From contig CM060195.1 of NCBI GenBank assembly GCA_030549335.1, positions 45,638,991 through 45,702,990 of the forward strand: 64,000 nucleotides of DNA, given 5' to 3'. Under the pieces are notes generated by a model. The model ran no database searches and was not told the origin of the DNA. It saw only the letters and a program-made list of their open reading frames with translations. The position numbers were made by a program, and so were the translations under genes. Numbering within the stretch: position 1 is the first letter of the stretch; every line of letters starts with the position of its first letter. Positions 34,794 through 44,857 of this stretch are shown here, piece after piece. This DNA is from Pontederia crassipes (lineage: Eukaryota > Streptophyta > Magnoliopsida > Commelinales > Pontederiaceae).

Positions 34794-35635
34794 AATGTCA
34801 ACTTCTCAAGAATGTTAGAACAAATTCACATCATGCAAGTTGAAGAAGCTCACCAAGTTCCAGATACGATTCAAGGTAATCATCGCTTAACGTTTAAATG
34901 ATCATACCAATTATAATGTGTGTGCATGATAGACATAATGATCACTTGAAATGTTAAAAGGAATATTCTAAGTGTGAGACATGTAATCATGGTTCTTAAA
35001 AAAATAAAGAAGGTTAAGAAAGGCTACTAAGATCATAAGAATGACGGTTAAGTTATGAAGAAAATTAGAATTTTGTTCTACTTGGGTCTATATGACCTAA
35101 ATAATGACATAAAAGGATCAAGGGTCAAATTAAGTAACTTGTCGCTTGAATAGACCATGTTGAGAATTAGAGTAGCGCAGTGGAAGCGTAGCACACAAAT
35201 GACCTTCATTTCACGAAGTGAAGTAAGGATCTAAGATTCTCACTAGAATCTTGAACGTGTGAGATAATATGATGGCAAAGTTAGAACCGTTACCAAGAAC
35301 CGCTAACACTAGACTATTAAGTGCTGCTATTGAGGACGCACGAGGAAGGCCAAGTGGGTGCACAACGAAGGTGTAGCTCAAGAATGATCTCAATTTCTTG
35401 AGATTGATTATAGAAATGAGAACCCCACGGAAACAGTGGAATGGCAAGTGATGGTGATCGACTAAGTGGAGACGAAATGCAAAGAATGTTAAAGTGAGAC
35501 CACCGAGGAATGTGCATTGGATGTCACAAGGGGAGAAATCATGCCGGTGTATACGAAGAGAGTAACATGGATGAAGAGGACTATTGTATAAGACTTTACA
35601 AAATTCGATGACGAATTTTATTTTAAATGATATAT
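34794..35635. other. Pol-less remnant between gag and 3' LTR
   Basis: About 840 bp without a recognisable domain in any frame. The end (ttcgatgacgaatttta) resembles the segment that precedes the 3' LTR in Del-type elements, so pol has been deleted or was never present. The polypurine tract expected before 35636 is degenerate. Confidence 0.6.
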
Positions 35636-35749
35636 TATAATATCCTCAAAGAAATAAAATAAAAAGAAAATAAGTGAAATGAAGCTATAATCATTTAAGC
35701 CCAATTAAAAAGTCTACTAGTTTATAAGCCCCAAAACTTAGACTCTAAA
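35636..35749 (+). repeat. Gypsy 3' LTR, first 114 bp
   Basis: Starts tataatatcc, a decayed TGTAATATCC LTR start, and runs to the TAAA target site of the Harbinger element. The exact start is an estimate because the 5' LTR start is not in the window. Confidence 0.55.
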
Positions 35750-36390
35750 GGTGCCTGTTTGGTTGCGGTGGGTTAGTTCATATTAATCCGAAGATAAGGG
35801 GATTAGCCTAGAGGCACACTGCCATATTCCACATCATGTTTGGTTGACTGAAATTGTACTATTAGCCTTAATCCTCCTCTTGTTTGGATGGAAAGGTGGA
35901 ATAATGGGCCAAAATGACCACTTCACCCTCGTCTCTACGAATAAAAATTGAGCCGGCTCTTTTCCGTGCTTGTGCCATAATGTCACTTGAATGTCCACCA
36001 TGCTCGTCGCCGTCTGCGATTGCTGCCTTCGCCGGAAAAAGATTGCGCATCTCCTGTCTCAAATCATGAAGTAAACCATCGCTAAAGCTGATCATGTTCG
36101 CCACTTGAGTTTCTCTTGTATAATAGCTAGAGATGATCCACCGTGAAAAGGGTGCTTCTTTGTCTATTACCTGCCGGAATGTTTGATACCATGATACTTA
36201 TATCCTTCTAAAGAAGAAACTTCTACTTGAAGCAATTGTTTCACCATTTTAGTCATATTACGAGATTCTTATTATTAGGTTAACTTTTTGTACATCATAA
36301 CGCATTTCTTCCCGACGGCATGTAGTAATAAGGGGTCAAATGTATTTGCAGGAGGGTTTTTATCTAATCCATCATCCTCTTGATCTACGA

Positions 36391-36791
36391 ATGCAAAGCT
36401 CGAAAATGAAGGTGGACACCCCTTCGTGTTATTGCAATGATACATGTAGACTGAAGACGTCATGGACGACCAGTAATCCTGGGAGGCGATTTTGGACCTG
36501 TCCACATTTCGACATCGGTATTCCTCAGATTGTTCTACTATTGACCTTAGTTAACTTTTGGCTATGTCGACAGTGTAGAGTTTCTTGATGTAGGAAAAAA
36601 CGCCGGATGGAGCTTGTGGATTCTTCCGCTGGTGTGATCCTCCAATGGAAAGCCATGGATCCATGATTATAAGTTCACTACTACAGAAGTTGGAAATAGT
36701 AGAAGCAAACTGCAAGTGTTTGAAGAGGGAAAGATTGATATGGTTCTTCGTCGTACTAACTTTGGGTGCTATTTTAGTTAAGTTCATGTAA
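36391..36791 (+). CDS. GRF-type zinc-finger protein, two exons, transposon-borne
   Basis: Starts at ATG 36391 (MQSSKMKV). Exon 1 encodes a GRF zinc finger: CYCNDTCRLKTSWT, then NPGRRFWTCP, with Cys and the GRxF signature. After an intron of about 75-85 bp, exon 2 continues in the family pattern (GACGFFRWCDPPM), then a coiled stretch and a C-terminal hydrophobic segment (IWFFVVLTLGAILVKF), ending TAA 36789-36791. This architecture is that of small plant proteins often named At4g04775-like. A GT...TAG intron (36517-36595) is visible, but the joined phase is off by one, so either another splice site is used or the gene is broken. It lies inside the Harbinger element on the strand opposite the transposase genes. 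Role unknown; nucleic-acid binding is the family expectation. Confidence 0.68.
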
Positions 36792-37044
36792 TGTGATAAC
36801 AAGTGGTATAGTTGTAATGTGGTGTCTCAGTTGTCTTAAGTTGTAGTATCCTACAGAAGACGTGAAGTTGAGACATTATGAATACTTCACTTGTACTTCC
36901 TTACTTTGCATAACATAAGTCTACTTTCGAATATGATAACTTGTGTCTCTTTACTTTGCATAACATATGTCTAACAGAGATATTGCTTTCATGAAAATGA
37001 AGACAGTAATAGAGGAGGGAGATTCAACAACATCTCTTCGTCAG
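36792..37044. other. Harbinger interior, no gene seen
   Basis: AT-rich. It holds a short direct repeat (cttcctt/ctctttactttgcataacatatgtct at about 36895 and 36950). No coding or RNA feature recognised. Confidence 0.5.
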
Positions 37045-37128
37045 TTAATGAATCACTTCTCAACCAACAAGAAAAACAAGCATGCATGTATGCTTGTTTC
37101 TCTTGTTGGTTGAGAAGTGATTCATTAA
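37045..37128 (+). repeat. Near-perfect 39-bp fold-back hairpin
   Basis: Arm 37045-37083 pairs with 37090-37128 with a single mismatch and a 6-base loop, GCATGT. The length and perfection resemble young small-RNA hairpins or fold-back elements. No matching target was identified in the window. Confidence 0.75.
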
Positions 37129-37194
37129 GAATCTTGAACGAACCCAAGTGACTAATTTAGAGTCATTAATGGCATAAAATCAATATTTGACATT

Positions 37195-37390
37195 CATTTT
37201 TATGTTTTCTTCTAATTTATGGCTCACGCATAAGGTGGCATCTGATGGAATCTTGGGTAGCGAGGCAAATCGTGTTTCATCAAATGTCATTTGGTTATGC
37301 CATTTTGGGCTTTGCTCTCACCGAAGCTATTGCATTGTTTGCCCCAATGATGGCATTTCTGATCTCATTCGTATTCCGATCGCAAAAAGG
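37195..37390 (+). pseudogene. atp9: Fragment resembling mitochondrial atp9 (ATP synthase subunit c)
   Basis: From 37284 the frame reads [18 protein letters not shown], then [13 protein letters not shown], which I recognise as the second membrane helix of plant mitochondrial ATP synthase subunit 9. The Pro, Ser and the Arg codon (CGA, 37377-37379) after FVF are at positions where plant atp9 transcripts are known to be edited to Leu, Leu and a stop, so the copy looks like unedited mitochondrial DNA. Upstream, VFSS-like and VAR residues fit the preceding loop, but with decayed or shifted sequence. The hallmark helix 1 is not recognisable. It lies inside the Harbinger element. Not expected to be functional. 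Confidence 0.72.
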
Positions 37391-37991
37391 AAAAACAAAG
37401 TAAAAGAAGAGAAAATGCGGACCCTTTTGGATATATAATCCAAGCCGAGAGTGGAGTTACGTGCAGAGGATGGTGGAAACAAAGAGAAGATACTCTGTTA
37501 CGCAACTCAGGTAACTGATATAAGTGGAAACAAAGAGGGTGAACTAACACATGAGATGGTTCTTCATTTAGAACCAAAGAGAAGATACTCTGTTATGCAA
37601 CTCACATATCTTTGGACAAATAAAGGCTTCCAACTGATCCAAGTGCTAGTAACTTCTTGACATAATATAAAATTCCTCAAATCTGTTCTCATCCAAATCT
37701 TTTTAACATAATTTCGGAATAGTATGACTGAAATCAAAGTGCTCTAGAATTGCTCCTTCATATTCAATTCCAGCCTCGCATCTGAAGAAGTATAACATAT
37801 GTACTATGGTTAATACACATGAACTCAACGTGGACCAGCCAAGGAAAAACACAATAGTAGAAGAACGAAACATAAAACCTCCATAAGTAGAATAAAACTT
37901 TTTAACAATGTTCTAAATGTGCACATATCGGCGAAATATTGCTTAGTTCATACAAGTAAAATGAATATGAAATGTGTCGAAGTAGGGAAAG
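37391..37991. other. Harbinger interior left of nested retrotransposon
   Basis: Contains a doubled aaagagaagatactctgtta word (37482 and 37576) and a 60-70 bp stretch (37687-37746) that recurs imperfectly at 46795-46860 on the other side of the nested element. No gene seen. Confidence 0.5.
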
Positions 37992-38871
37992 TGATGCATG
38001 CAAAATATAACATATTTTATATTATTATTTTAATTAATTTTTCTATAATTTGTTCATGGCATGCATCATTTTTAGTCACTTTTAGTCGTAATTCCGAATT
38101 TATCAATTTTAATTATTAATGTTTTGAGTATTTTAACTAAAGAGGAATTTACGTAATTTTTATAATTATTTTGCAGGTAAAATAAATCGGCCGTAAAGAA
38201 TTATATTTCGGTCGAGATGATCTCATTGTTGGATAAATTACATCTTACTTCGTTGGGGGTAAAAACGAATGCAACTTGAATTTTGGGCGTAACGAGATCA
38301 GATTTCATCATTTTGGGCGAGATTACAAAGAAGATGATCACTTTTTGGTCGAGATATGAAGGGGGTAAAAATAAAAAGACGTTATCTTTTTGGGCGTAAT
38401 GGAAAGAACTCATTGTTTTGGCCGAGATTATGATAAAGGATTATTGTTTTGGCCGAGATTTGGAGGGGGTAAAGATAAGAAATGACTTATCATTTTGGGC
38501 GTAATAATGAAGGACTCTTCTTCGTTTTGGCCGAGATTTGGAGGGCATAATGGCAGGGAAATTTGATTTTGGCCGAGATTCAAAGGGAGTAATGATAGGG
38601 ACTCTTCTTTGTTTTGGCCGAGATTTGGAGGGGGTAAAGATAAAAGGATTCGTTTTGGCCAAGATTCAAAGGGGGTAAAGATAAAAGGGTTTATCTCTTT
38701 GTGCGTAAAGATAAAAAAATTTTGTTTTGACCGAGATTCAAAGGGGGTAAAGATAAAAGGATTTATCTTTTGGGTGTAATAGTTAGAAGAATTATCATTT
38801 TTGGCCGAGATTTATCCCGTGAATTTAAATTCGGCCATACAACGTGATCAAATTGAAGGCCGTTCGCACCC

Positions 38872-38879
38872 TATAAATA
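38872..38879 (+). promoter_or_regulatory. LTR-4 TATA box
   Basis: TATAAATA in caccctataaatatgtgagg, aligned with the LTR-1 box. LTR-5 has the same box at 45714. Confidence 0.68.
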
Positions 38880-39252
38880 TGTGAGGAAGCCATCGTCCCA
38901 ATGGGTGCTCTGAAGTTCAGGTTTCTTCCACAGCGAGTCGTGAGCTCTGCAGGCTACGACCAAGAGGAGAGAGGTGCGACGGTTGGAGGTTGATCGCGAC
39001 CCTGATCAAGTCCGAGAGGTTGCCCGACTGTTTGCCGGATTCGAGATCTCTATTTTGGGTGTAATTCTTTCAATTTTTATGATTTGTATTTTATTATCTC
39101 TCCGGAATTTCTAGGATGAACTCCATGTTTTTAGGATTATTATTTTAGGAGATTATTAATTGAAGGGAAATGTTTGACCCTATTTTATTTGCTTTAATAT
39201 TTTTTGATCAATTATTAATTGTGCTTAATGCTTTTATGTTAGTTAATTAAAT

Positions 39253-39565
39253 TTCTGAATTAGGCTATACCAGTTTGTGGGGTGTTTAATTTCAGAATTT
39301 ATTATACTAATTATAATTGATTTTATTTGGAATTAATAATTGACATAAATTTGATAAGTAGTGTGTGAAGAATCAAGTTTGTGTGGTCTATTAATCATAC
39401 TAATTTGTGGAGTGATTAATAGTCTAGAGAATTCAATTTAATGCATCTTAATTTTAATATGATTTTGGGGGTACCAGTCGTGGAGACTTCAACTCTTATT
39501 AAATTAAGATAGTTCGATATGATTAGATTGAGGGATGCCAGTCGTGGAGACCACAAGTTAATCAT
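39253..39565 (+). promoter_or_regulatory. Putative stem-loop array (LTR-4)
   Basis: Stems: TTCTGAA 39253-39259 with TTCAGAA 39291-39297; CTATTAATC 39388-39396 with GATTAATAG 39414-39422; ATCTTAATTTTAATA 39445-39459 with TATTAAATTAAGAT 39497-39510; ATGATTA 39519-39525 with TAATCAT 39559-39565. Loops carry taccagtttgtgg, actaatttgtgg, taccagtcgtgg and gccagtcgtgg. Compared with LTR-1, stem 3 shows a compensatory closing-pair change (C-G to A-T) and stem 4 has different flanking sequence with pairing kept. Confidence 0.6.
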
Positions 39566-39889
39566 GTTAGATTACTTTAGAGAGACTCTAATCCATCTTT
39601 AAAGATTAAATTTATCTTTTATGGTTCAAATATTTATCCTGATCTATTTTCATCCTAAGGCCTAACTTCAACACCACTATCTTATCTTTATCTTATTTTC
39701 TTTATCTTTTAAAACTCATTTTCAAAATCCATGTTTTTTTCTCTGTTATTAATTTATAAATTCATATATTAAATTAATAATATTTCTCGTGGGTTCGACA
39801 CTCTTACTCCTATTACTATATTACTTGAGCGACTAGTGCACTTGCTAGCGATTTTATTTTGCTACATCAATTTCAACGCATCAAGTTTT

Positions 39890-39907
39890 TGGCGCCGTTG
39901 CCGGGGA
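39890..39907 (+). other. Primer-binding site, Asp tRNA (copy 3)
   Basis: TGGCGCCGTTGCCGGGGA, six bases after LTR-4. Confidence 0.88.
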
Positions 39908-41680
39908 ATATTTTATTAATTAATTTCTTATTTTTATGAATTATTAGGAGATGTAAATAAATTTATGTAAATATATTCTCTGTAAATATGTACTATTTGT
40001 TTTAATTATTTTTATTTTTGTGAATAATCTAATTTTTTTTCTTTTGCAGATAAAGGTCACAACATTTTTAAATTTGTCGACTTTCGGTTTAAAATTCGAC
40101 GCTGATTGGATTTTTCGGATTACACTATCGACTTATGGTTTTACGACTTTGATTTATTTTCTTGGCTTTACCGATTACGGCCTTACAATATCGATTCTGA
40201 GTTCTAATCTTCTGTTTTACGGCCGTAATGTTTACCCGAACGTTATTTTACACCATGAGTAATGGATATTGATTTGACCTTGTTTCGCCCGGCTTATCTA
40301 TGGTTTAAATTTTTTACGCCCTATTCGAATCAGTTTCGACTTTCATTCTCGGCCGTAAAGTTTTAATAGTTTGAACTTTTGATTTGACTTTGTTTTGGCC
40401 AAAGTGATTTAGTCTGTCTCGACCGTAATGGATCATCCGACATGAATTTTACTCCTTCTCGGCCGTAACGATTCTTCTGTCAACATAAGAATAAGTTTAA
40501 TTCTATTTTTTTGTTTCGACCGAAACCCTATTTTTCTTTACGACCAATCGTGTTGACTTCTTTTCAGCCGTAATATATATTTCTGATTGATGTGACCTCA
40601 TTTCGGCTTAATTGACAATTTTTATCTTTACGGTCGAGATTCATTTTATGATCGAATTGATTTCTCTCTTATTTTCAATATTGGTTAAAGGTCGAGAATT
40701 GTTTTCTTCATTTTGTTTACGGCCGAAATTTGACTTTATTAATGATGATTTGATTCTCTTTCGTATTGGATGGATTAAGTGCATGATTCCGTGTTATTAT
40801 TCCTTCTACGGCTTGAATTTTCATCTCGGCCAAGAATTGATCTCTTAATAATCTCGGCCGTAATTTTTATTTGTCGCTTGGATTCGTATTTCAATTTTCT
40901 GATACAAATTGTGTTACGACCGAGACGTGGATAGCTTTCTGTTTTACCGGTCGATCTCTTCTGAACATTTGTTTTTACGCCACCATACTGATTTGATTAC
41001 CCCCTAGTTGGCTCACATTTTGACTTAATCTTCATTGATTAATGTCCGATTTATGCCCCGTACGAATGTATTCTTTGTCGGCCGTAATGATTCATTTGGC
41101 GACGTTTCGTTCAATTTTTATTTCGGCCGAAAACATGTTCTATTTTACGGCCAAAAGGATGTCGACTTCGATTCTTTATGCCCATAGTCAATTTAATCCT
41201 CTTTCGGCCGTCATAATTCAGTTAATTTTTACGCCATCTTGCGATTTTGTTTCGGCCATAATCCAACAAGTTTTACGCTTTCACGTTGATTAATCACTTT
41301 CGACACAATTTTATGATTTTTACGGCCGAACGAGCCTCGGGTTATTCTATTTCTCAGCTAATTTAATTTCGACCGAGATTGTTCATTAACTTCTCTGAAG
41401 CTAATTTTGCTAATTATTGCTTTTGCAACCGTAACGTTGAGACATGGTTAAGTTTTATGGCCGAACGAGTACATGATTTTTACAATTATCTATTTGATTC
41501 TTTCGGTCGAGTTATTTGACATATGAATTGGTTTGAAGAGCGTCGTAATTAGGTTTCAACTCGATAACTCCGAAAGACTTTTTATCAATTTAAATCTTAT
41601 TTCTTGGTGACCTAGTATCTGCATTTCTTTCTTCTTGTATATATATATATATATATATATTTCTTTTATTTTACTGAAAA
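39908..41680 (+). other. Non-coding leader, copy 3
   Basis: CGGCCG-core motifs in both orientations, as in copies 1 and 2, with many cytosine-to-thymine variants (cggtcg, cgaccg). A TA dinucleotide run lies at 41639-41660. No coding region. Confidence 0.72.
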
Positions 41681-41721
41681 TTAGTTGTTGTAGGTACTAT
41701 TGAAGATTTAATCACAACTAA
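41681..41721 (+). promoter_or_regulatory. Gag-leader hairpin (copy 3)
   Basis: TTAGTTGT 41681-41688 pairs with ACAACTAA 41714-41721, 25-nt loop. The third pair is A-T where copy 2 has G-C. Confidence 0.55.
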
Positions 41722-41834
41722 TCCTGGACTCGTCTGATAGTTCCAGACAGCACACTAGGAGTTCAAATCCAATTTTGGAATTTGATCCTGAAATTGAAAG
41801 AACTGCTCGCCGATTAAGAAGAGATATAAGAAGA

Positions 41835-43088
41835 ATGGCTGAACAAGCACGCAACAATGAGCAACGAAATGAATTAGTTCCGCCACAAAATAATCGACGG
41901 GAAAATGAAGAGGAACTCTCTATGAGAGAATATGTCTCGGCCAGATATAATGACCGAGAATCATGCATCGTGCTGCCTGATATTAACGCAAATAATTTTG
42001 AGATAAATCCTGCAATCGTGAGGATGATACAAGCATCCCAATTTGGAGGAGGATTTCATGAAGACCCTCACGATCACCTTGACAAATTTCTTGCTACTCT
42101 GAGCACCTTTAGAAATAATAATGTTTCTACTAAAGTTATTCGTCCTTTATTGTTTCCACAATCTTTACGTGACAAAGCTTCCACTTGGTTTAAAACTTTG
42201 CCTGCAGGATCGATTCACTCATGGTTGGAGCTGGTAGAAAAATTTGTTGGAAAATATTGCCCACCACAAAAAGCAAGCAAATATAGAAGAGAGCTGAGGG
42301 CATTTGTTCAAGACGATGATGAAACATTATATGAGGCCTGGGAACGATATAAGGAGCTGCTGGCCAGAGTTCCTGACAATAGAATTCCAAAGTGGCAAGT
42401 GATGGAAGATTTTTACCATGGATTGCGAGCTGCAGATCAAGATAAGCACGATCAATCAGCAGGAGGGACAGTACTGGGATCTAAACGCCCTAGTGAGATA
42501 CAGGATATTATTGAAGTTGTAGCCCTCAAGTCAAGTCAAGAAAGGAGACCATCTCGCCGAACTCATGATGTACATGCTATACAAGGAATACAATCTTCAG
42601 AAATAGTGGTTCAGCTGGAGTCACTTAATCAAAAATTCGAGCAGATGATGTCACTAATGGGAAATTCAAGCAATTATAGCCCTACAGGTAACACTTCAGA
42701 TTCAAATCAAATTGAAAATGCTAACTTTATTTCCAATCCATTTTACAGGAACAACGATTATGGTTGGAGACATAATCCGAAGTTTGCCTATAATCAGAAT
42801 CAAGGCCAATCTTCTGATCCATCAAAAGATTATATACTGAAAAGGCAACCTGATACTCCTCAATATCAATCATCAAATCACATGCAGGAGATGATGGCAC
42901 AAATCATAGACACAATGCAAGCATTGCAAAAGAATATGAAATCTAGAGCCACGAATCAGGATGCATCAATTCGAAATTTAGAAAGACAACTGGGCCAAAT
43001 GGCGGCACAACTGACTGGACGTACACCGGGCTCTCTCCCAAGCAACACAGAGAAAAATCCAAGGGGAGAAGAGCAAAATAGGTCTTGA
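41835..43088 (+). pseudogene. Athila-type gag, copy 3, pol deleted
   Basis: Open from ATG 41835 (MAEQARNNEQRNE) to TGA 43086-43088, about 417 codons; homology to copy 2 starts some 30 codons upstream without an ATG. Capsid region as in copy 2 ([17 protein letters not shown]), here with TGG at the codon that is TGA in copy 2. The zinc knuckle is missing: copy 2 has [13 protein letters not shown], while copy 3 has only NSSNYS at that place. The frame ends shortly after LPSNTEKNP, where pol has been deleted and the downstream region joined. It could still encode a capsid-like protein. Confidence 0.85.
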
Positions 43089-44857
43089 TTATCATCAAGA
43101 CTAAGTCAAGCTGACGACTATAAATCAGAACTATTTTTATCCTTTTTATTATTTCTTTATATTAGTCTTTCATTAGTTTGTTGATTAATATCTTTAGTTG
43201 TGGTAATAGTTTTTATTTTCTTGAGTCATCTGCGGAAGGAGAGAACTTCGGACATGACAACAGGGCGTAAAATCCGACACCTGCGCAAACTTTCCTCTTA
43301 CGGCCGAAGTCTCATGCCGTCTCCGCTGCTCTCTTACGCCCGGACAAGAACTGACGCCGTCATCGCCACTCCCTTACGCCCAAAAACACCACAACACATT
43401 ACGGCCAGTTCCTTACGACCGAGATTGCACGGCTGAGATCTTCATCAACAAAATTTTGCGGCCAAGCTTTTACGGCCGAGACTCTCCATTATCGGCCGAG
43501 ATCCATCAATTATCGGCCGAGATCTCCTCTCACCGACACCATTTGCGGCCATGAAGTTCATAACACTGACACCACAAGAATTATCGGCCGAGATCTCCTC
43601 TCACCGACACCTTCATCGATATATATATTGAGGCCGAGCATCTCTCCACCGAAAATAAATCCGGTTCTATTTTTTCCCTTTTCTTTATTTTCATTTCTTT
43701 AGCTTTTCCATATTATCTTTACTCTTTCCCTTGTTGGCCTAACACTGAGGACAGTGTCTGGTTCAAGCTTGGGGGAGTTTGCATTTCATGCATTGCATGT
43801 TTCTTTCTTTTTATTTGCTTATGTTTGCATCTATTTGTAAAAAAATCCAAAAAAGTGAAAAATTGAAAAAATTTCGAAAAATACCATTGCATGCATTTAT
43901 TTTTGCTTCCATCTTACAAACTCTTGTTTTACTGTTTTAATTATCTTTTAGTAGAAGTTCAAAGACATGTTGTTAATTGATGAAATTTGAATACTTTTCT
44001 TTCTTATCACTTGCTACTTCAGTATTAAACTTATAGACTGTGTGCCCATGCTAAATAGAATTATGAATGACTAGACGACAAAATCATATTCATGCCTTCT
44101 TATTAATTTCTTTTAAGTCTTGATAGTAGTAACCTTCTTATTGACCATATCAAGTACTTTTTGAGCTTATAAAAAAGAAGGGGTAGTTAAACCCAACAAA
44201 AAAAAAGAATAAAGTTATGTGTAGGTACAAAAGTGTTATCCGGAACCAAGATGTGTTCGGGTAATTAGATCCGTAGTTCATGCCTGGCGACCTAAGGGCA
44301 ACTGCTCTGGGATCCGTCGATCGAAAACCTGCTACATGGACCATCTTGTGGAATATGGAGAAGCACAGGAGTACTGAATCATGGCTAAGTTTGAACTCTT
44401 CATTCAGAACCTTGGTTGTTCGGGCAAGTAAACTCGAGGGGTGCTTTATCACCTGGTGCCCTAAGGTCATCTGGTCTGGGAGTCATCAGTCTAAAGCCCG
44501 CTACATGGACTTCCTTATGCAATCCTGCTTGAAGATTAGAACTTTTAAAATGATTGAAAATAAAAATGAAAAGAAAAAGCTCAATTAGTACTTATGTGTT
44601 CAATATTAATGCTATTATTTGACAGACAATTTATTTTTCTGCAAGACTAAATTTGAGATTGTTTAAATTCATGTAGCATTCAGAACCTCTATGAAGCTAA
44701 GTGCATGGAAAATGATAAGATGCTGAATAGTATGTGTGCAGAAGAATTGTGTGAGAAAATTAGTCAGTTGACAATGTGGAGGCTATGATGGAACTTTCTT
44801 GAGCCTTGCTTTGAATTTTTGCTTGAGGACAAGCAAGACTTTAAGCTTGGGGGAGTT
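43089..44857 (+). other. Post-gag region and 3' UTR, copy 3
   Basis: Begins with agtcaagctgacgac, as after pol in copy 2. A short TTACGGCCGA/TTATCGGCCGA array spans 43260-43640. The internal polypurine-like tract aagcttgggggagttt is at 43765-43780, the duplicated GC-rich block at about 44243-44525, and the terminal polypurine tract at 44843-44857. Confidence 0.72.

Larger units (their letters stand above)
37992..39883 (+). repeat. Athila-type LTR-4, 1892 bp
   Basis: TGATGCATGC...CAACGCATCA. U3 is rich in ttttggccgagatt and gggggtaaagataa words. TATA at 38872, a conserved GC-rich block downstream, stem-loop array at 39253-39565. Confidence 0.9.

Noticed and set aside
37187..37438. 83-codon frame over the atp9-like piece as a gene of its own
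   Set aside because: It is in a different frame from the atp9-like residues and has no recognisable content.
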